Below, one piece after another: positions 1-12,995 of a DNA stretch of 64,000 bases. Source of the stretch: Clitoria ternatea (lineage: Eukaryota > Streptophyta > Magnoliopsida > Fabales > Fabaceae); assembly GCA_037962975.1 (NCBI GenBank), contig CM075676.1, positions 95,674,001 through 95,738,000 on the forward strand. The letters run 5' to 3'. The notes beneath the pieces were generated by a model. The model did not search any database and was not told where the DNA came from. It saw only the letters and a program-made list of their open reading frames with translations. The position numbers were made by a program, and so were the translations under genes. Each line of letters starts with the position of its first letter. The stretch's first letter is position 1.

Positions 1-816
1 TTGAAAGGGAAGAGAAAACAAACTTTGAAAAACTTCGTACTCAAGGTAAAAATACAAAAATATTTTAAGGATTAGAGGAGATCTATGTGTATGACCGGAT
101 TCGAGCCTCCAAGATCAACGAAGATGTTAAAAATGAAAAATCTACATTTAAAATTAACACGTAGTTTCTTTTGATTTTTTTAAGGTATATCAAACAAAAT
201 TTCTTTAAAGCTTTGCACGTTTAGATCTATTTATTTTTACCAGTAGTTTAGTAAATATTTGGGTACGTTAATGCTATTCTAATTAATTGTTTGGAATTTT
301 TTAAAAATAATATTTATTTTCAGAAAATGAATAGTATTGATGGGTTTGCTGTTGTGCAGGATAAGAAAATAATTGAGAGTGCTGAAGGTAGAGAAAATAA
401 AACAGTCCCCACAAGCATATCATTTCCGATCTCCTCGTTTTGTTTGACTTTCCTTCTATAGTGATAGTGCCTTGCCCATGCAATGATTATGATACCCACT
501 ATACCATATTTACTGTCTAGCGTGTACCTTTAATTTCATTCAGCTTTAAAATAAAATACAAAATATCCAAATCTTTCATTAAATTAATGGAAATCATTAC
601 ATAATAATAACTAATATAAACTGCAATGAATTATTAATTATAAATACAAAGCTAACCAATATTATCGGATAACCAACATGTAGTTTGTCCGATTATAATT
701 TAACACATATTAATTGTATGACACAATGGAAGAAAAATAAAATAAAATTACATATAGGATAAATAAATATACAAAACTAACAAATTATACAAGTTTAATT
801 AAATTACCTTATTCAT

Positions 817-1384
817 CATGTTCCACCTCCTTACCGACATCATCACCTTCATCTTTTGAATCATTTTGGGATTCAACTAGAACAATTTGTTGATGGTCAT
901 CCGCCAATCTTGTCCATAATTTTGCCTCTATTAATAATCCCCCCGTTAATGATGTTTTAGATGCTTGATAAGGAAATCTTAATCACTTATGTCAATTTCC
1001 ACATGGCCTCTAAACTTAGTTGTTATGGACACATCCCTATCACGCTTACTTGCACACAAATACAAATATTGTACATAATATAATTGACATGCATTTTATA
1101 CTAAAATGAATAAATTATATACTGTCCATAACGTCTAGATTTGTTGATTTCCACAAATACCATATTGTGCAATCATAAAGATGCCTCTAGGTGATGGTTT
1201 TAAGAGGCATTCATAACGGTGTTGAAGACATTATCAAAGAAATTTTTCTTAGCGTACTAAGTTTTGTTTTAACTAATTATCCTTCCAATAAGGCAAGTTA
1301 AAGAAAATTGACCTCTTAGTTTAATTGTGTAATTCAGCAAAATTGGGTTTCTTTTTCAATTTCTCATTTGTAACATGCAAGAAA
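817..1384 (-). pseudogene. CACTA TNPD transposase remnant, middle and C-terminal pieces
   Basis: Read on the minus strand from about 1320 downward, the sequence resembles the TNPD stretch that normally reads like SIFFELPYW..LLRHNLDVMH; here residues SIFFNLPYWKDN are visible, followed by stops and shifted frames. Further down (about 920-825) there is an acidic tail, VESQNDSKDEGDDVGKEVEHDE split by no stop, ending at a stop near 817. Most of the several hundred residues expected between these pieces are missing, so there has been an internal deletion. This piece is continuous with the one at 4856-6577 once the solo LTR and one AGAAA copy are removed. The assignment of the acidic tail to the same gene is a guess. 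Confidence 0.45.
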
Positions 1385-2536
1385 TGTAACGTCCCGTGTA
1401 ATTTTCTAAATAAATTTTTCGCGTTTTCGAAAGATCATTTTAAAAATTCGTCAATTTATTTCAGAGTTCATGTAACAGTTGATAACAGCGGAAAAATTTT
1501 CATACATGCTAGTCGTGAATAATTAAATTCAAGAAAATACTTAAGTAGCGGAAACGATTTAGAAAATAATGGTACATAACATGTTATACTTATTACAACC
1601 CATAAAATCAAAGTTCAGATAATAATTCAAATAGACATCCATCATGGCATCACTCTGTATTCTGCGTGTCATTCACTGTAAAAATTAATGTAAGAGTGAG
1701 ACAGAATATAGAATAAATATAAAATAGATAAAATTACACAAACACAATCAACAACTCATAATGATATGATGAATATGCCAAACAAGTCCATTTAATAATT
1801 CTTTAATTAGTTAAATGATGTCATGTTGGATCTATTTGGTTTGGTGGGAATACTGCAGTAAAAGTCTCATAGTGACACAAATAGGACTTTAGCATATACC
1901 ATGAATCCCTATACTTCATGGCGCTTAAGTACCGAAGTACACAATATCAAAAGTAGGACTTTTGCATAAACCATGAATCCCTACACTCCATGGCACACAA
2001 CGGAATAGGGCTTAACTCATCATAGAGTAACCCCCCACCAGGGTAGGCAATCATGGAACCCCTAAATTCCATGGTGCGTCCGAATGCTTATGATGCATGA
2101 ATGCCTTTAATTCTCTTTATCATTTAACATACCATGATATCCATATTTCCAAAACATCTTGGATAATACAAGTCCTCAAGGGACACAATACACATAATAA
2201 TTCACAACATCATGGATTTACTGTTTCAACCACATATGTCAATAAACACAAGGCATTCATGTACATATATAATAATTATGTCATACATAGTTATTCACCA
2301 TCACAATATACAGACTGTGTAATACTTCATCAACATTTATAATAACTCATAATCACTTCAAGAATTCAATAATAAATCATTACTCTTAGAGAAAACATCA
2401 TTTTTATCCAATATAACCATTATGAGCAAATTTCAGCATTCCCAAACAGTGACATACATTAGTAAAACAGTCATAATACGAGCAAATCAACTCCTTTTTA
2501 GGTGATTCCACTTTCTATAGTTCAATAACATAATAG

Positions 2537-3450
2537 TCTACAACTTTCATGAAGAACACAGTTTCAAATTCCGAACAGAAATATTACTTATTCATGAAAT
2601 ACCACACTGCCTCAAGGTGAGTTTTTCAAAACGTACATATGTTAGTAATTTCAGTGTTTCTGGAGTTACAAAAATGATTTTTGCATGAAACCAATTCTAA
2701 ATTAATCTTAACACAAATATATACAATTTTCATGAAGATCATAAATTCAAATTCTAAGCAAAAATACCATTCATCCACAAAATACAACACTGCCTCCAGG
2801 TGAGTTTTCAAAACGTACATATATTAGTATTTTCAACGTTTTTAGAGCTACACAAATGATTTTAACATGAAACCAGTTCTAAAATACTCTTAACATAATT
2901 ATCTACAACTTTCATGAAGACACCAACAACTAATTCATACCACAAAATTCCCAGTATTGAAAATAAGATTCGGATTTCATAGTTAACAGATTTGCATCAT
3001 GAACACACTTCTGTATTTTAAGCATAACTAGAGCTACAAGCATCTTTTTAACTTGAAACCACTTTCTATAAATCCCTAACATGTATATCTACAACTTTCG
3101 TGAAGACATCAAAGGCTGATTATGCATGTATAATTCCCAGAATATCAAAATATGCATAGAACATAGCTTAAACATTTCACTCGGTTATGCAGTAGTATTT
3201 TGACTATAACTTTTGATATACATATCCAAATCAGTTGAATCAGGTATCAAAATTCACATAACAAAAAGATCTACAATTTTCATGAAGAAGTCAAAGGCAA
3301 TTTCATACGTTTTCAGTTTCAAAATTAAGCAACAAGATACGAAATTAAAACTGGAATTCTAGAACAGCATACAACTCTACCCATTTCACAAATATTCACA
3401 ACCCTGTCCCCTCTTACTTGGTTTGAAGACTTTTAGCTGACTGGAAAAGA
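2537..3450. repeat. Five degenerate copies of a ~183-bp tandem unit inside the solo LTR
   Basis: The marker TCTACAACTTTCATGAAG and close variants start at about 2537, 2719, 2902, 3088 and 3270, giving spacings of 183, 183, 186 and 182 bp. Other shared words recur at the same phase, for example GAAACCA followed by TTCTA about 35-50 bp before the marker. Units are diverged by substitution but keep their length. A single similar marker (TCTACAACTTTGATGAAG) occurs at about 49888 inside the other solo LTR. Confidence 0.75.
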
Positions 3451-3751
3451 GGTCCCCTGGCTGTCCTGGTTCAGATCGAAGGTGTGTTGATGGAGAAGAA
3501 TAATTGGGAGTTTCAGAATCAGTGGTATGTTAGTTTAATAATGCAAAGGCAAGTGGGGAGACAAGCTTTCCCGTGATTGCAACTTAGTGGGCTGTTAGGT
3601 GTGTTTGATTGTGAAAATAATGGAAGTTCAGATAAGAAATGAGCTGTAACATTGTCCATTTCTAGCCGTCCTACTTACTAGAGTAATTAGTGGGTTCAAA
3701 TGCATTAAAAAATGCCTAAAAGACAAGAAAAAGGTCAACAGTTACTTCTAC

Positions 3752-3895
3752 ACGGTGTTGAGGGTTAAGGGCGTTGTTGAGTGTGAAGGGCGGTGTTGAG
3801 TGTTAAGGGCGGTATTGAGTATATGGGGCGGTGTAGGGTGTGAGGGCGGTGTTGATTATGAAGGGCGGTATTGAGTGTGAAGGGCGGCGTTGATA
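3752..3895. repeat. ~22-bp G-rich minisatellite in the solo LTR
   Basis: About seven imperfect units of the form GGGCGGTGTTGAGTGTGAA follow one another. The sequence is strongly G-rich on the plus strand. Confidence 0.85.
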
Positions 3896-3949
3896 CATCT
3901 TAGTGTATAAGTAATTCCTAAGAAATGCCCATGCTCAAAAAGACGTTCA

Positions 3950-4255
3950 CGTCACTCCGCCAAGGCATTTGACCTCGTCAATGCTTTTTACTCCGCCAAT
4001 GTACGTGACTCCGCCTAAGTTTTACTCCGCCAAGGTAAGTGACTCCGCCTAAGTTTTACTCCGTCAAGGTACGTGACTCCGCCTAAGTTTTACTCCGCCA
4101 AGGTACATGACTCCGCCTAAGTTTTACTCCGCCAAGGTAAGTGACTCCGCCTAAGTTTTACTCGGCCAAGGTACGTGACTCCGTCTAGGCTTATTACTCC
4201 GTCAAAACGTGTGACTCCGCCTAATCTTATTACTCCGCCAAGGCATGAGACCCCG
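3950..4255. repeat. ~32-bp minisatellite in the solo LTR
   Basis: Units alternate GTGACTCCGCCTAAG and TTTTACTCCGCCAAGGTA. About eight units are present, with more decay at both ends. The common core is ACTCCGCC. Confidence 0.85.
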
Positions 4256-4855
4256 TCTATTCTGTAGTCTTCTGTTCTCTGGACAGACTAAATCCGGTCT
4301 TTAATACTGGTACAATTTATCCGGTGTGAACATCAGTTCTAAGGATAAACCTTCCTTGAAACTAACTGGTGTTCATTAACAACAAAGCATTGATCCAGTC
4401 TCATGGTCATGCGACCCATAGCTCATTCAGTAAAACGTTGATCCGGTCTGCTTCACATAAGTTGTCCTCCATACATCGGTCATCCGATGTAATGTGGCAT
4501 TGGTGGACTTCCGATCTTCTTCTTTGAAGTCTTGACGTCGTCCTACCTTTTGAGATCAGAACGGATCAGAAGTGCCTCTTCCGACCTCATTCAACCGACT
4601 CCTCTTCTTTCAACTTTTCACTCGGAACAGCCTCTCTTTCACTCGGAAATACATTTCCAAGGCCTATTTTACCCGGAAAATGGATCTTATCAATACAGGT
4701 CTATGTAGTTTCTATAATTATACCCAAAAATGGAATTTTTTGGAGTATTATAAACCATCCATAAAATGCTTTATTCATTGATTAACACTTACAAACCTTC
4801 CATGCTTCATAAATTACATAATTGAACTATTATTAAAGCAGGATGTTACAAGAAA

Positions 4856-6577
4856 CCTTAAAACAAATTCACTAAGTTGTTTCTCATCCAATAACATTAG
4901 AGGCATCTAGTTGATTAACATTCTTGTAGAATCATCATTCAAATGAAAACAATCTTTCTTAGGTAGAAACCATTGATGACAGTCAAACCACCAATTTCCC
5001 CCTAAACTGACAACCAAGATAACTTAGGGTCCGTTTGGATCCAAACTTGATTGGTCAAAGGTTTGACCAACCCCAAAAAATTTATTCTACGGTCAAACGG
5101 AGTTTTAACTGTTTCGAACAACGTAAAAAATCAATATCAACCCTTAACTTTTTCCATTTCCCCGACTCCGTCTCCCCAACTGGAAACCAAACGGACCCTT
5201 AGTCTTATCCATACATATTGAGCGAGCTAACTTTCCATGTGTGTTCCATTCAAAAACCTACCATGGACAAGAAAACAATTAATAGTCCATATCAAACATG
5301 TCTTCATAATGAAATTTTTTCAGGAAGACACATCATAAGTTTGAGTTCCAACATGCCATAAATTATTCAATTCATCAATTAAAGGTTGCAAACAGGCATC
5401 AAATTTAATTTTAGGATTTTTTAGTCCCAAAATAAGATAAGAAAAAATGTAAATTGATTCGTCATACACATTTATAGTGGAAGGTTACAAGGGACAAGAA
5501 TTATCAGCTAACAAGAATATAATGAAGTTGAGACGTGAACATATGGTGTGAAACCATTAGCCTAACCAAACATTTCTCAACTCACTAGAAAAGTCATGAT
5601 ACACATAATCAAAATTACCAAACCCCATCATCATAAGAATGACGCAAAACACCATATGTTCTTTTGTTCTCATAATGCCATGTCATATGCCTAGCAAATT
5701 CTTAAACATATACAACCTTTGCAATGTTAGAGTGATAAAAAAATAAAATACTTTTTTATAGGGAACATTATCGTACTTCCTACTACTATCTCATTTAGGT
5801 AAATCCCTTAGCTCTTCACATACCTTACAAAGGTAATTCACGGTCTTCCTTCCAAAAAAGTATACACGGGTTCATATTCATACAACAATCAATGGTTTTA
5901 ACCTTTAACCCTAATTTACCTACTAATCTAGTGGCCAGTAACTAGAAGGGATATTTTATGTGGCCTCAACATAGTCATGTAACATTTGTGCAAAGAAATC
6001 AATATATTTCTCTATAACCATCTAGTTAGATTTAGTAGCTAGCAATTTAATAGCAATAGACAAGTTGGACCAAGTGGCACCTTCATAAATAAGTTTATTA
6101 GCAAACATCAAATTAAAGAATTTTAACCCTAAGGGTTGAGTTCTTCTGACTCATTTTCCATATAACTGTCATACACATCATCAGTGACATATTCATCATC
6201 ACCACTATAACCCATAAATACATCATGTATCATGTCACTCATGTTGTCAAATTTATTATTATTCACCTTTGAACCTAAAATATAAGTGTTACACTTTGAT
6301 AAACCAACATATGTTGAATGCTCAAACACCCACCATGCAAAGTCCAAATCAAGTAATTTGATTAGAAATTTGACTTGTACGAATGAATTTTAACATCATG
6401 TTCATTCAGTTTTTTTATACAATGACACTTAGTACAAAGGCATCCAATATCATTGTTAAATATGACATATGATTGTTGTTTAGCTTTGTTGATAAATTCA
6501 TCAACCCCTATGATAATTTGACTTTTCAAACTTTTATTACCCACATCAATTATGTCATACATACAAGCATGATCCAT
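4856..6577 (-). pseudogene. CACTA TNPD transposase, N-terminal half, decayed
   Basis: The putative start codon is at 6577 on the minus strand. Residues about 20-70 match the transposase-associated domain (Transpos_assoc): a DEFINKA stretch, then CLCTKCHC and HDVKIHSYKSNF. The next segment (6347-6060, other frame) continues with the W-WV-H-T motif, an acidic loop, and EELNPLG.KFF as in TNPD proteins. Further pieces down to about 5300 match the stretch that normally reads NPKNKIDVYLQPLIDEL (here NPKIKFDACLQPLIDEL) and the following TYDVS. Frameshifts and stops make it non-functional. It is split by the MITE at 5027-5198: CMDKTKG lies on one side and the DCH.WFLP motif on the other. Confidence 0.75.
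5027..5198. mobile_element. Tourist-like (PIF/Harbinger) MITE, 172 bp
   Basis: The terminal inverted repeat is GGGTCCGTTTGG at the left and CCAAACGGACCC at the right. It is flanked by TTA on both sides (5024-5026 and 5199-5201), the usual target duplication of PIF/Harbinger elements. It has no coding capacity and splits the transposase pseudogene. A related copy lies at 35152-35303. Confidence 0.88.
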
Positions 6578-6724
6578 TCCTATACATGAATATATTTAAC
6601 CATTTAGAATCCACGAAATACAATTATTAACATAATAGTTAATTTAAACTCATAATTATGTAACATAATATTTTTTTAAAAACTAGACAATGATGAACCA
6701 ATTAATTACACTTGTTATAGTTTT

Positions 6725-9169
6725 TGTAACATCCCTGATGTTTTAATGAGAATTATAAGAAATGAGAAATGTTAGTAAATGTTTTAGAAGTTTTACTTAA
6801 TATTTGTTCTGTCTGAGCCAGAGACGGGAAAGCCGGTGTCGAGATCGGTCTCAGAAGAGCGGGCAGGCGGAGTTGAAGATCGGGAGTGTAAGAGAAGAGC
6901 GGACAGGGCCAGGTGGTTTGGTCCAAACCGATGTGAGGAGAGCGCCTCACTCGGGGTCATAGCCCGGATTAACCTCATAATGACTGAAACAACGGGTGTA
7001 GGTAACCAAGAGGTGAGCACGGATGAGATATCTGACCTCTCAGGTTATAGCTCGGATTTCCGAAGTATGAACACTAAGCTAGGACACCGGTGGGCCGATA
7101 TTCATATTGGGCCTATACTCTTGCGAAGTATTAGAGAATTGTGAATAATTAAACGTTGAGGGAATAAATAAGTGTAATTGATTTGATAACTATGCAATAG
7201 TTTAATATAGTGAAATTGATTAAATTTAGTAAGAGTATAAATAAAATAAAGGAAAAGACGATCTTGCCCATGAGCTATATATATATAAGGAGATTCTCTT
7301 CCTTCCCTCTTCATTATTTGCGAATTACCTCTGCTGCTAGTCTGTCCATTCTCTTTCATTTTCTCCTCTCTTAACACTGAGTTGCATGCGCTGGAGAGGG
7401 ACTCCATTTGTGTTTAAACTTCAATTGAATCCCATTCCTGTGATCGAGGCTTCAAGGTGAGTCTACTGATCCGTTCCAATTATGATTCCCTTATCCCTTT
7501 TATTCTTTGGCGGTTAAGGGCCATGCATGGCTATATTCGAGGTTGTTCTCCACTCCTCCGGTGAGTGTGAGCCCAAATGCAGTCCATGAACTAAGGGTGT
7601 TGAAGTGACGAGCTGTACTTTATGATCCGTAGGTAGTAGGTTAAGCAACGAAAGACTGAGTGACGGAGTTGAGACTGCGAAACCAGTGCTCAGAGGAAGG
7701 AATCGACACAGAGAGCAGATTATCGAAGCGTGGAACCAATGTAAGGGGGGTGTTCGGGTTATAATTAATTAGAATAGGACTCGCTTCTTATTCAGGTCAT
7801 TGAGGTAATGTAAACAGGTTAAGGAAAATGTTGCTAAACGTAGTTGTGTGTTTATGCTTGTGCATGTGTGACTGGGTACATTAATTAGTGGAGGATCGGG
7901 TGTGGTTGAGTTTATCATGTTATGATCTTGTGATATCTAATGTTGAAATGATCAGTGTTATGTGACGTCGGGTTAGCAAGCAGGCTACCCGAGTGATGAG
8001 GAATTGATATTATTATGTGAAAGGTAAATTGTTGAATGACTATATGGTGTGGGATGGCCGACGGTATATGATAGCCCCTTATTTCCGTCTCCCGTGGTTT
8101 TCGTGCCCAGTTGAGCTACCCAGTGGTCAAGTAGGACCCAGTGGTCGAGGTGGAGAGTCAAGCAGGACTCGGTGAACCAAGCAGGGTTCACGGGGTGTCA
8201 AGTAGGACCCCCAGCTGAAGGCCAATCCTTTAGTATCCGGATACTAGGAGTCAGATTGTATGAGAGTCAGTGGTGATTGTGATGAATGTGATGGAATTGC
8301 TTGGTTGGGTTAATATAGTTTTCGTATGTAATACACTGTGTTTCTATGTGTAATTTGATATATTTCCGAGTGAAAAGTTGTTATCTTGTTAAGTATGGGC
8401 TAACCCCTTTGACGGTTGCAAATGATGTACTTGTGAAGTAAACTGTGCTTACTTTCGAATGATGCTTGATGTATATATATAATTATGTATGTATATTTGT
8501 TAAGTTCCATTCTATATTAATTACAATGCCAAACACTCACCCTTGCCCTTTTTTTTTAGTAACCAGTGACAGGGAGGGGGAAGGAGCCATGGAGTCGCGC
8601 CAAGGGGGAGATCGGTGCCAGGGTCCGAGTGACTTTGAGTGACTCTCTATAGAGTTATATGTGTGTATAAGAACTTCCGAACATTATTATTAGTTGTGTT
8701 TAACCAAGATTGGACCGGTTGTAAATCTATATTTTAAAATACATCACTGTCATTTACATATGCTCTCATGGTAGCTATGACAACCCTTTGGTTAACAGAA
8801 TCATTTTAGGGTGAGATTTTTCAGGAGTCCGTTTGCATGTTTGCCCAATCCGATGTGCGAAAGGTATTCGCTCAAGCTAATAGAAACCTCGTTCAAGCGA
8901 GAGTCCGAAATCTCGCTCAGACGAGTAGGGACCCCGCTCAAGCGGGAGGTCCTGATCCTCTTTTTCCCCATCCGTTGTGCTTAGATTAACTTGTTCTTCT
9001 TTCTAGATCTCATTTATTTAATTTGACTGTGACTGCTGTCACTTGAATAAGTCAGTAGAACTAAATGCTATTGCACTAAACCTCGATTAATTTCAAGAAA
9101 AGGAAAAATTTATCATAAGATGTAATCAATTGAATAAAAATAAATGCAAAAATATCCTAGGACGTTACA
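6725..9169 (+). repeat. 5' LTR of the gypsy element
   Basis: A likely TATA box (CTATATATATATAAGG, 7275-7290) precedes a pyrimidine-rich start region. Near 8105-8215 are imperfect ~30-bp repeats built on GTCAAGTAGGACCC. Near 8870-8950 several short inverted words of the type CGCTCAAGCG and CTCGTTCAAGCGAG occur. Confidence 0.95.
7275..7290 (+). promoter_or_regulatory. Probable TATA box of the 5' LTR
   Basis: CTATATATATATAAGG lies in the 5' LTR. The matching place in the 3' LTR (about 14400) has one T-to-C change inside the TATA run. Confidence 0.5.
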
Positions 9170-9170
9170 C

Positions 9171-9188
9171 TTGGTATCAGAGCGGTTC
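9171..9188 (+). promoter_or_regulatory. Primer-binding site of the gypsy element
   Basis: TTGGTATCAGAGCGGTTC starts one base after the LTR. TGGTATCAGAGC is the complement of the 3' end of plant initiator methionine tRNA, the common primer for this group. Confidence 0.92.
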
Positions 9189-9400
9189 TTTCTAGAGCTG
9201 GTGTATGGGTCGGTCTAGTGATTGTGTTAGTCTTATGAAGGTTGATTGTATTTCGTTGTACCATGATTGTGTGTGTGGTCTGGCATCGTTCCCTTGGCAC
9301 TCCACTGGCGTAGTATTCTGTGAATATAAGGTAAATTTCTGATTCCCTGGCTGACCTTGGTTATTAATGGTGATGTGTTTGCTCATTGTAGAATTACTAA

Positions 9401-10730
9401 ATGGCCGAAGAAACTAGTTCTGGGGGAGGAGATGATTTCTTCTCTAGATTTACTCAGCTGATGAGTAGGACTGAGTCCGGTCCCACTCTGGATAAATTCC
9501 TGAAAAGGAATCCTCCGATCTACAAAGGGGGACACGACTATGACGGGGCATACATCTGGATCAGGGATATCGAGCAGGTTTTTGAATATTTTGAGTGCTC
9601 AGAAGAGCAAAAGGTTTTATTTGCTACTTACCAACTAAAAGAAGAGGCTAGAGTATGGTGGTCCCGAGTGAAGGTGCAGATGAACGCAGCAAATGAGCCG
9701 TTGGTATGGGTAAATTTCCGAAGGAGGTTCCTTGTTAAATACTTCCCGGACAATTACAAAATCCGGAAGGAAATGGAATTCCTGAAGTTGGAGCAAGACC
9801 GGATGTCTGTGGCCGAGTACACCAGCAAGTTTGACGAGTTGTGTGATTTTTACCACCCTTTTTCGTTAGAAGGGACTGAGGGTAGCAAGTGTGCCAAATA
9901 CGAAGCTGGACTACGGATTGAACTCCGTAGTGTAATCATACCGATGGAGATTAGGGACTACCCAACCCTGGTGAACAAAGCAAGACTGACTGAAGAGGTG
10001 CAGTTACAAAGGACGTCCCAGCCGAGAGATAAAAAGCCACTGAAGGCAAAAGGATTCAACTTCAAGAGGATGAGTCAATTCTTCCGGGGCGGCAAGTCTT
10101 CTGCTACCTCCTCATCCTCTTCCGGTCGGGGTTCCACTGGTCGTTCGGGTAATCCTTCTGGTAGCCGTGCATGCTATAATTGTGGTCAGGAAGGTCACAT
10201 TGCCAAACATTGCCAAGCCAACCAAATTGTGTGCTTCCAATGCGGACAACCAGGGCACCTCAGGCCCGATTGCCCTCAGAGGCAGCCGCAGGGCAGGCAG
10301 GACAACCGAACAAATTCTTCTAGGACCCGGGGTTCCAACTTTCCGAGGGGAGGCTGGAATGGAGCTGGTAGAGGGAACCAACAATCGGGAAGATATGATG
10401 CCCAATCTAGCGGTGCCCAGAACGCCATGACCGGACGAGTGTTTGCGTTTGATGCTTCGGAAGCTACGAGGAATGACAATTTGGTACAGGGTAAGTGCCT
10501 CATCTGTGGCTATCTGGTTGATGTAATTTATGATTCGGGTGCCACCCATTCCTTTATTTCGGAAAGTTGTGTGCGACGACTTGGTCTGCCAATCGGTTTA
10601 ATGGAGAACGCTCTTATTGTTTCCACTCCAACTGGTTCCACTTTCCGTGCAACTACAGTGTGTAGAGAACTGCCGATGCAAATCGAAGCCCGTACTTTGA
10701 GTGAATTTTATCTGTATGCCATTGAAGGAC
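9401..10730 (+). CDS. gag: Gag and aspartic protease of the gypsy element
   Basis: The open frame runs from the ATG at 9401 to a stop at 10768. The last dozen residues after about 10731 are out of frame, so the real gag-protease part ends near 10730. Residues about 40-175 form the capsid-like retrotransposon gag domain (W-S motif at WWSRVKVQ, and the FRRRFLVKYFP stretch). Two CCHC zinc knuckles follow at residues 258 (CYNCGQEGHIAKHC) and 278 (CFQCGQPGHLRPDC); these bind the RNA genome. The protease active site DSG is at residue 378. The stretch between knuckles and protease is rich in S, G, R and Q. A one-base shift near 10731 separates it from the RT frame. Confidence 0.93.
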
Positions 10731-12995
10731 TTAGATGTTATTCTAGGTCTCGATTAGCTTGCTGCTAATCATGTGTTGGTCGATTGTTATCGGAAGAATA
10801 TTGTTATCTCTCAGGAACTTGACATGAAGGACGGGGTGAGCGATGTCCTAACCACGTATGTTGTTTTATTCGCTTCGGAGGGTAGGCATAACCTCCTGCC
10901 GAGCGATATTCCAATTGTTTGTGAATTTCCTGACGTTTTTCCGGAAGAAATTCCGGAGCTACCTCCCAGTCGGGAGATTGATTTCTCTATTGATTTGATT
11001 CCCGGGGCAGAACCTGTGTCCCGAGCGCCATATAGAATGTCTTCGGTGGAATTGACCGAAGTGAAGAAACAAGTAAATGAATTACTAGAAAAGGGCTTTA
11101 TCCGACCTAGTGCCTCACCCTGGGGCGCTTCGGTGTTACTGGTAAAGAAGAAGGACGGTAGTATGCGAATGTGCATTGATTACCGACAGCTGAACAAACT
11201 GACAATCAAAAATAAATATCCACTACCTCGGATTGACGATTTACTGGACCAGTTGCGAGGCGCCGTTGTGTTCTCTAAGATCGATTTGAGGTCGGGGTAC
11301 CACCAAATCCGAGTGAGGTCGGAGGATACCCCAAAAACAGCATTTCGGACTCGGTATGGGCACTTCGAGTACGTAGTAATGCCCTTTGGAGTAACGAACG
11401 CTCCTGCCATTTTTATGGACTATATGAATCGGACCTTTCAACCGTACTTGGACCAGTTTGTGGTAGTATTCATTGATGATATTTTGGTATATTCGAGGTC
11501 GGACGAGGAGCACGCTCAACATCTTCGACTTGTTTTACAAGTACTCCGAGAGAAGAAGTTGTACGCTAAACTATCTAAGTGTGATTTCTGGGGGAGTAGT
11601 GTACAATTCTTGGGGCATGTAATTTCCCAAGAGGGAATCTCAGTTGATCCGACAAAAATTGAGGCGGTTATGGCTTGGGAGAGGCCGAAGTCAGTAACTG
11701 AAATCAAGAGTTTCCTCGGATTAGCTGGATACTATCGACGCTTCATTGAGGGGTTCTCTCGGATAGCACTCCCTCTGACTCGGTTAACAAGGAGAGGAAA
11801 CCCCTTCGTGTGGTCGAAAAAGTGTGAATTAAGCTTCCAAACTCTCAAGCGATGTTTAACGACTGCCCCTGTGCTTGCACTGCCCGATGTAACACAGGAA
11901 TTTGAAGTATATTGTGATGCATCCAAATTTGGATTGGGGTATGTGTTGATGCAAGCTGATCGGGCAATCGCCTATGCTTCAAGGCAATTGAGGTCACATG
12001 AGGAGAATTACCCGACTCATGATCTGGAACTTGCAGCAGTGGTGTACGCACTGAAGATTTGGCGCCATTATCTGTATGGAGCTCGCTTTGTAGTATTCAG
12101 TGATCATAAGAGTTTAAAGTACTTATTTGATCAAAAGGAGCTAAATATGAGACAGAGGCGATGGGTGGAGTATTTGAAGGATTACGACTTCGATTTAAAG
12201 TATCACCCGGGCAAAGCGAATGTTGTGGCAGATGCACTAAGCAGGAAGGTATTACACGTGGCTTACCTGATGGGTAGAGAACAAGAATTGCTGGAAAGCT
12301 TTAGAGATATGAATGTTGGAATTGTTATGGACGCGCCAAACCAAATGACAATCGAAATGTTAAAAATCTCCAACGAATTTCTGGAGTCGGTGGTAGCTGC
12401 ACAGAAAGACGATGAAGAGTTACTGAGGCTGATTGATACTCAGACCCAAGGCAAAAATATGGAGATAACTCGGGGTAACGATGGTATATGGAGATTCAGG
12501 AACCGAGTGGTGGTGCCTGCACATGGAGGCTTCAGGCAGGCGGTGCTATCAGAAACACACAAGAGCTCTCTGAGTATACATCCGGGAGTGACAAAAATGT
12601 CTCAGGACTTAAAAAGGGAATTCTGGTGGCCAAGCATGAAGAAGGCAATAATCGAGTATGTGAAATCCTATGTGATATGCCAGAAGTGCAAAGTTGAGCA
12701 CCAACGACCTCCAGGTTTGCTTCGACCTCCAGAAATTCCGATCTGGAAGTGGGAAGGTATCACCATGGACTTCGTATCCGGACTGCCTCGCACTCGAACC
12801 GGATACAACGCGATTTGGGTGATTGTTGATCGACTAACCAAAAGTGCGCATTTCCTGGCAATAAATATGAAGTGGTCGCTAGATCGATTAGCTAAGTTGT
12901 ACGTTGCGGAAGTTGTACGACTGCATGGTGTGCCCTCAAGCATTATCTCCGATCGGGATCCCCGATTCACTTCGAGGTTTTGGGGGAGTTTGTAA
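10731..12995 (+). pseudogene. pol: Gypsy pol: protease end, RT, RNase H and first part of integrase, broken
   Basis: This continues gag-protease in another frame after a one-base shift near 10731. It has an in-frame stop TAG at 10755-10757 and runs open from 10773 to the stop TAA at 12993-12995. The RT domain spans about 11050-11560 with the active-site box FIDD at 11469-11480. RNase H starts near 11900 (YCDAS). The integrase zinc-binding HHCC region is near 12580-12700, ending CQKCK. The first two integrase catalytic aspartates lie in TMDFV (about 12764) and SDRDPRF (about 12949). The TAA stop cuts the integrase just after the second aspartate. The protein cannot be made whole without shift and stop bypass. 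Confidence 0.93.

Larger units (their letters stand above)
1385..4850 (-). mobile_element. Solo LTR of a Ty3/gypsy element (3466 bp)
   Basis: It begins TGTAACGTCCCGTG and ends CAGGATGTTACA, and is flanked on both sides by AGAAA (1380-1384 and 4851-4855). A 5-bp duplication with TG..CA ends is the mark of LTR-retrotransposon integration. There is no gag or pol inside, so it is a solo LTR left by recombination between two LTRs. Orientation is taken as minus because the minus strand carries near its end the 'CTCACTCTTAC..CAGTGA' type stretch seen about 600 bp from the end of the complete gypsy LTR in this window. It sits inside CACTA transposase sequence, which reads across the junction. It carries three internal tandem arrays, listed separately. 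Confidence 0.85.

Noticed and set aside
6836..7144. 102-aa open frame present in both LTRs of the gypsy element
   Set aside because: It lies in the LTR upstream of the TATA box, appears only because the LTRs are near-identical, and matches no known family by eye.
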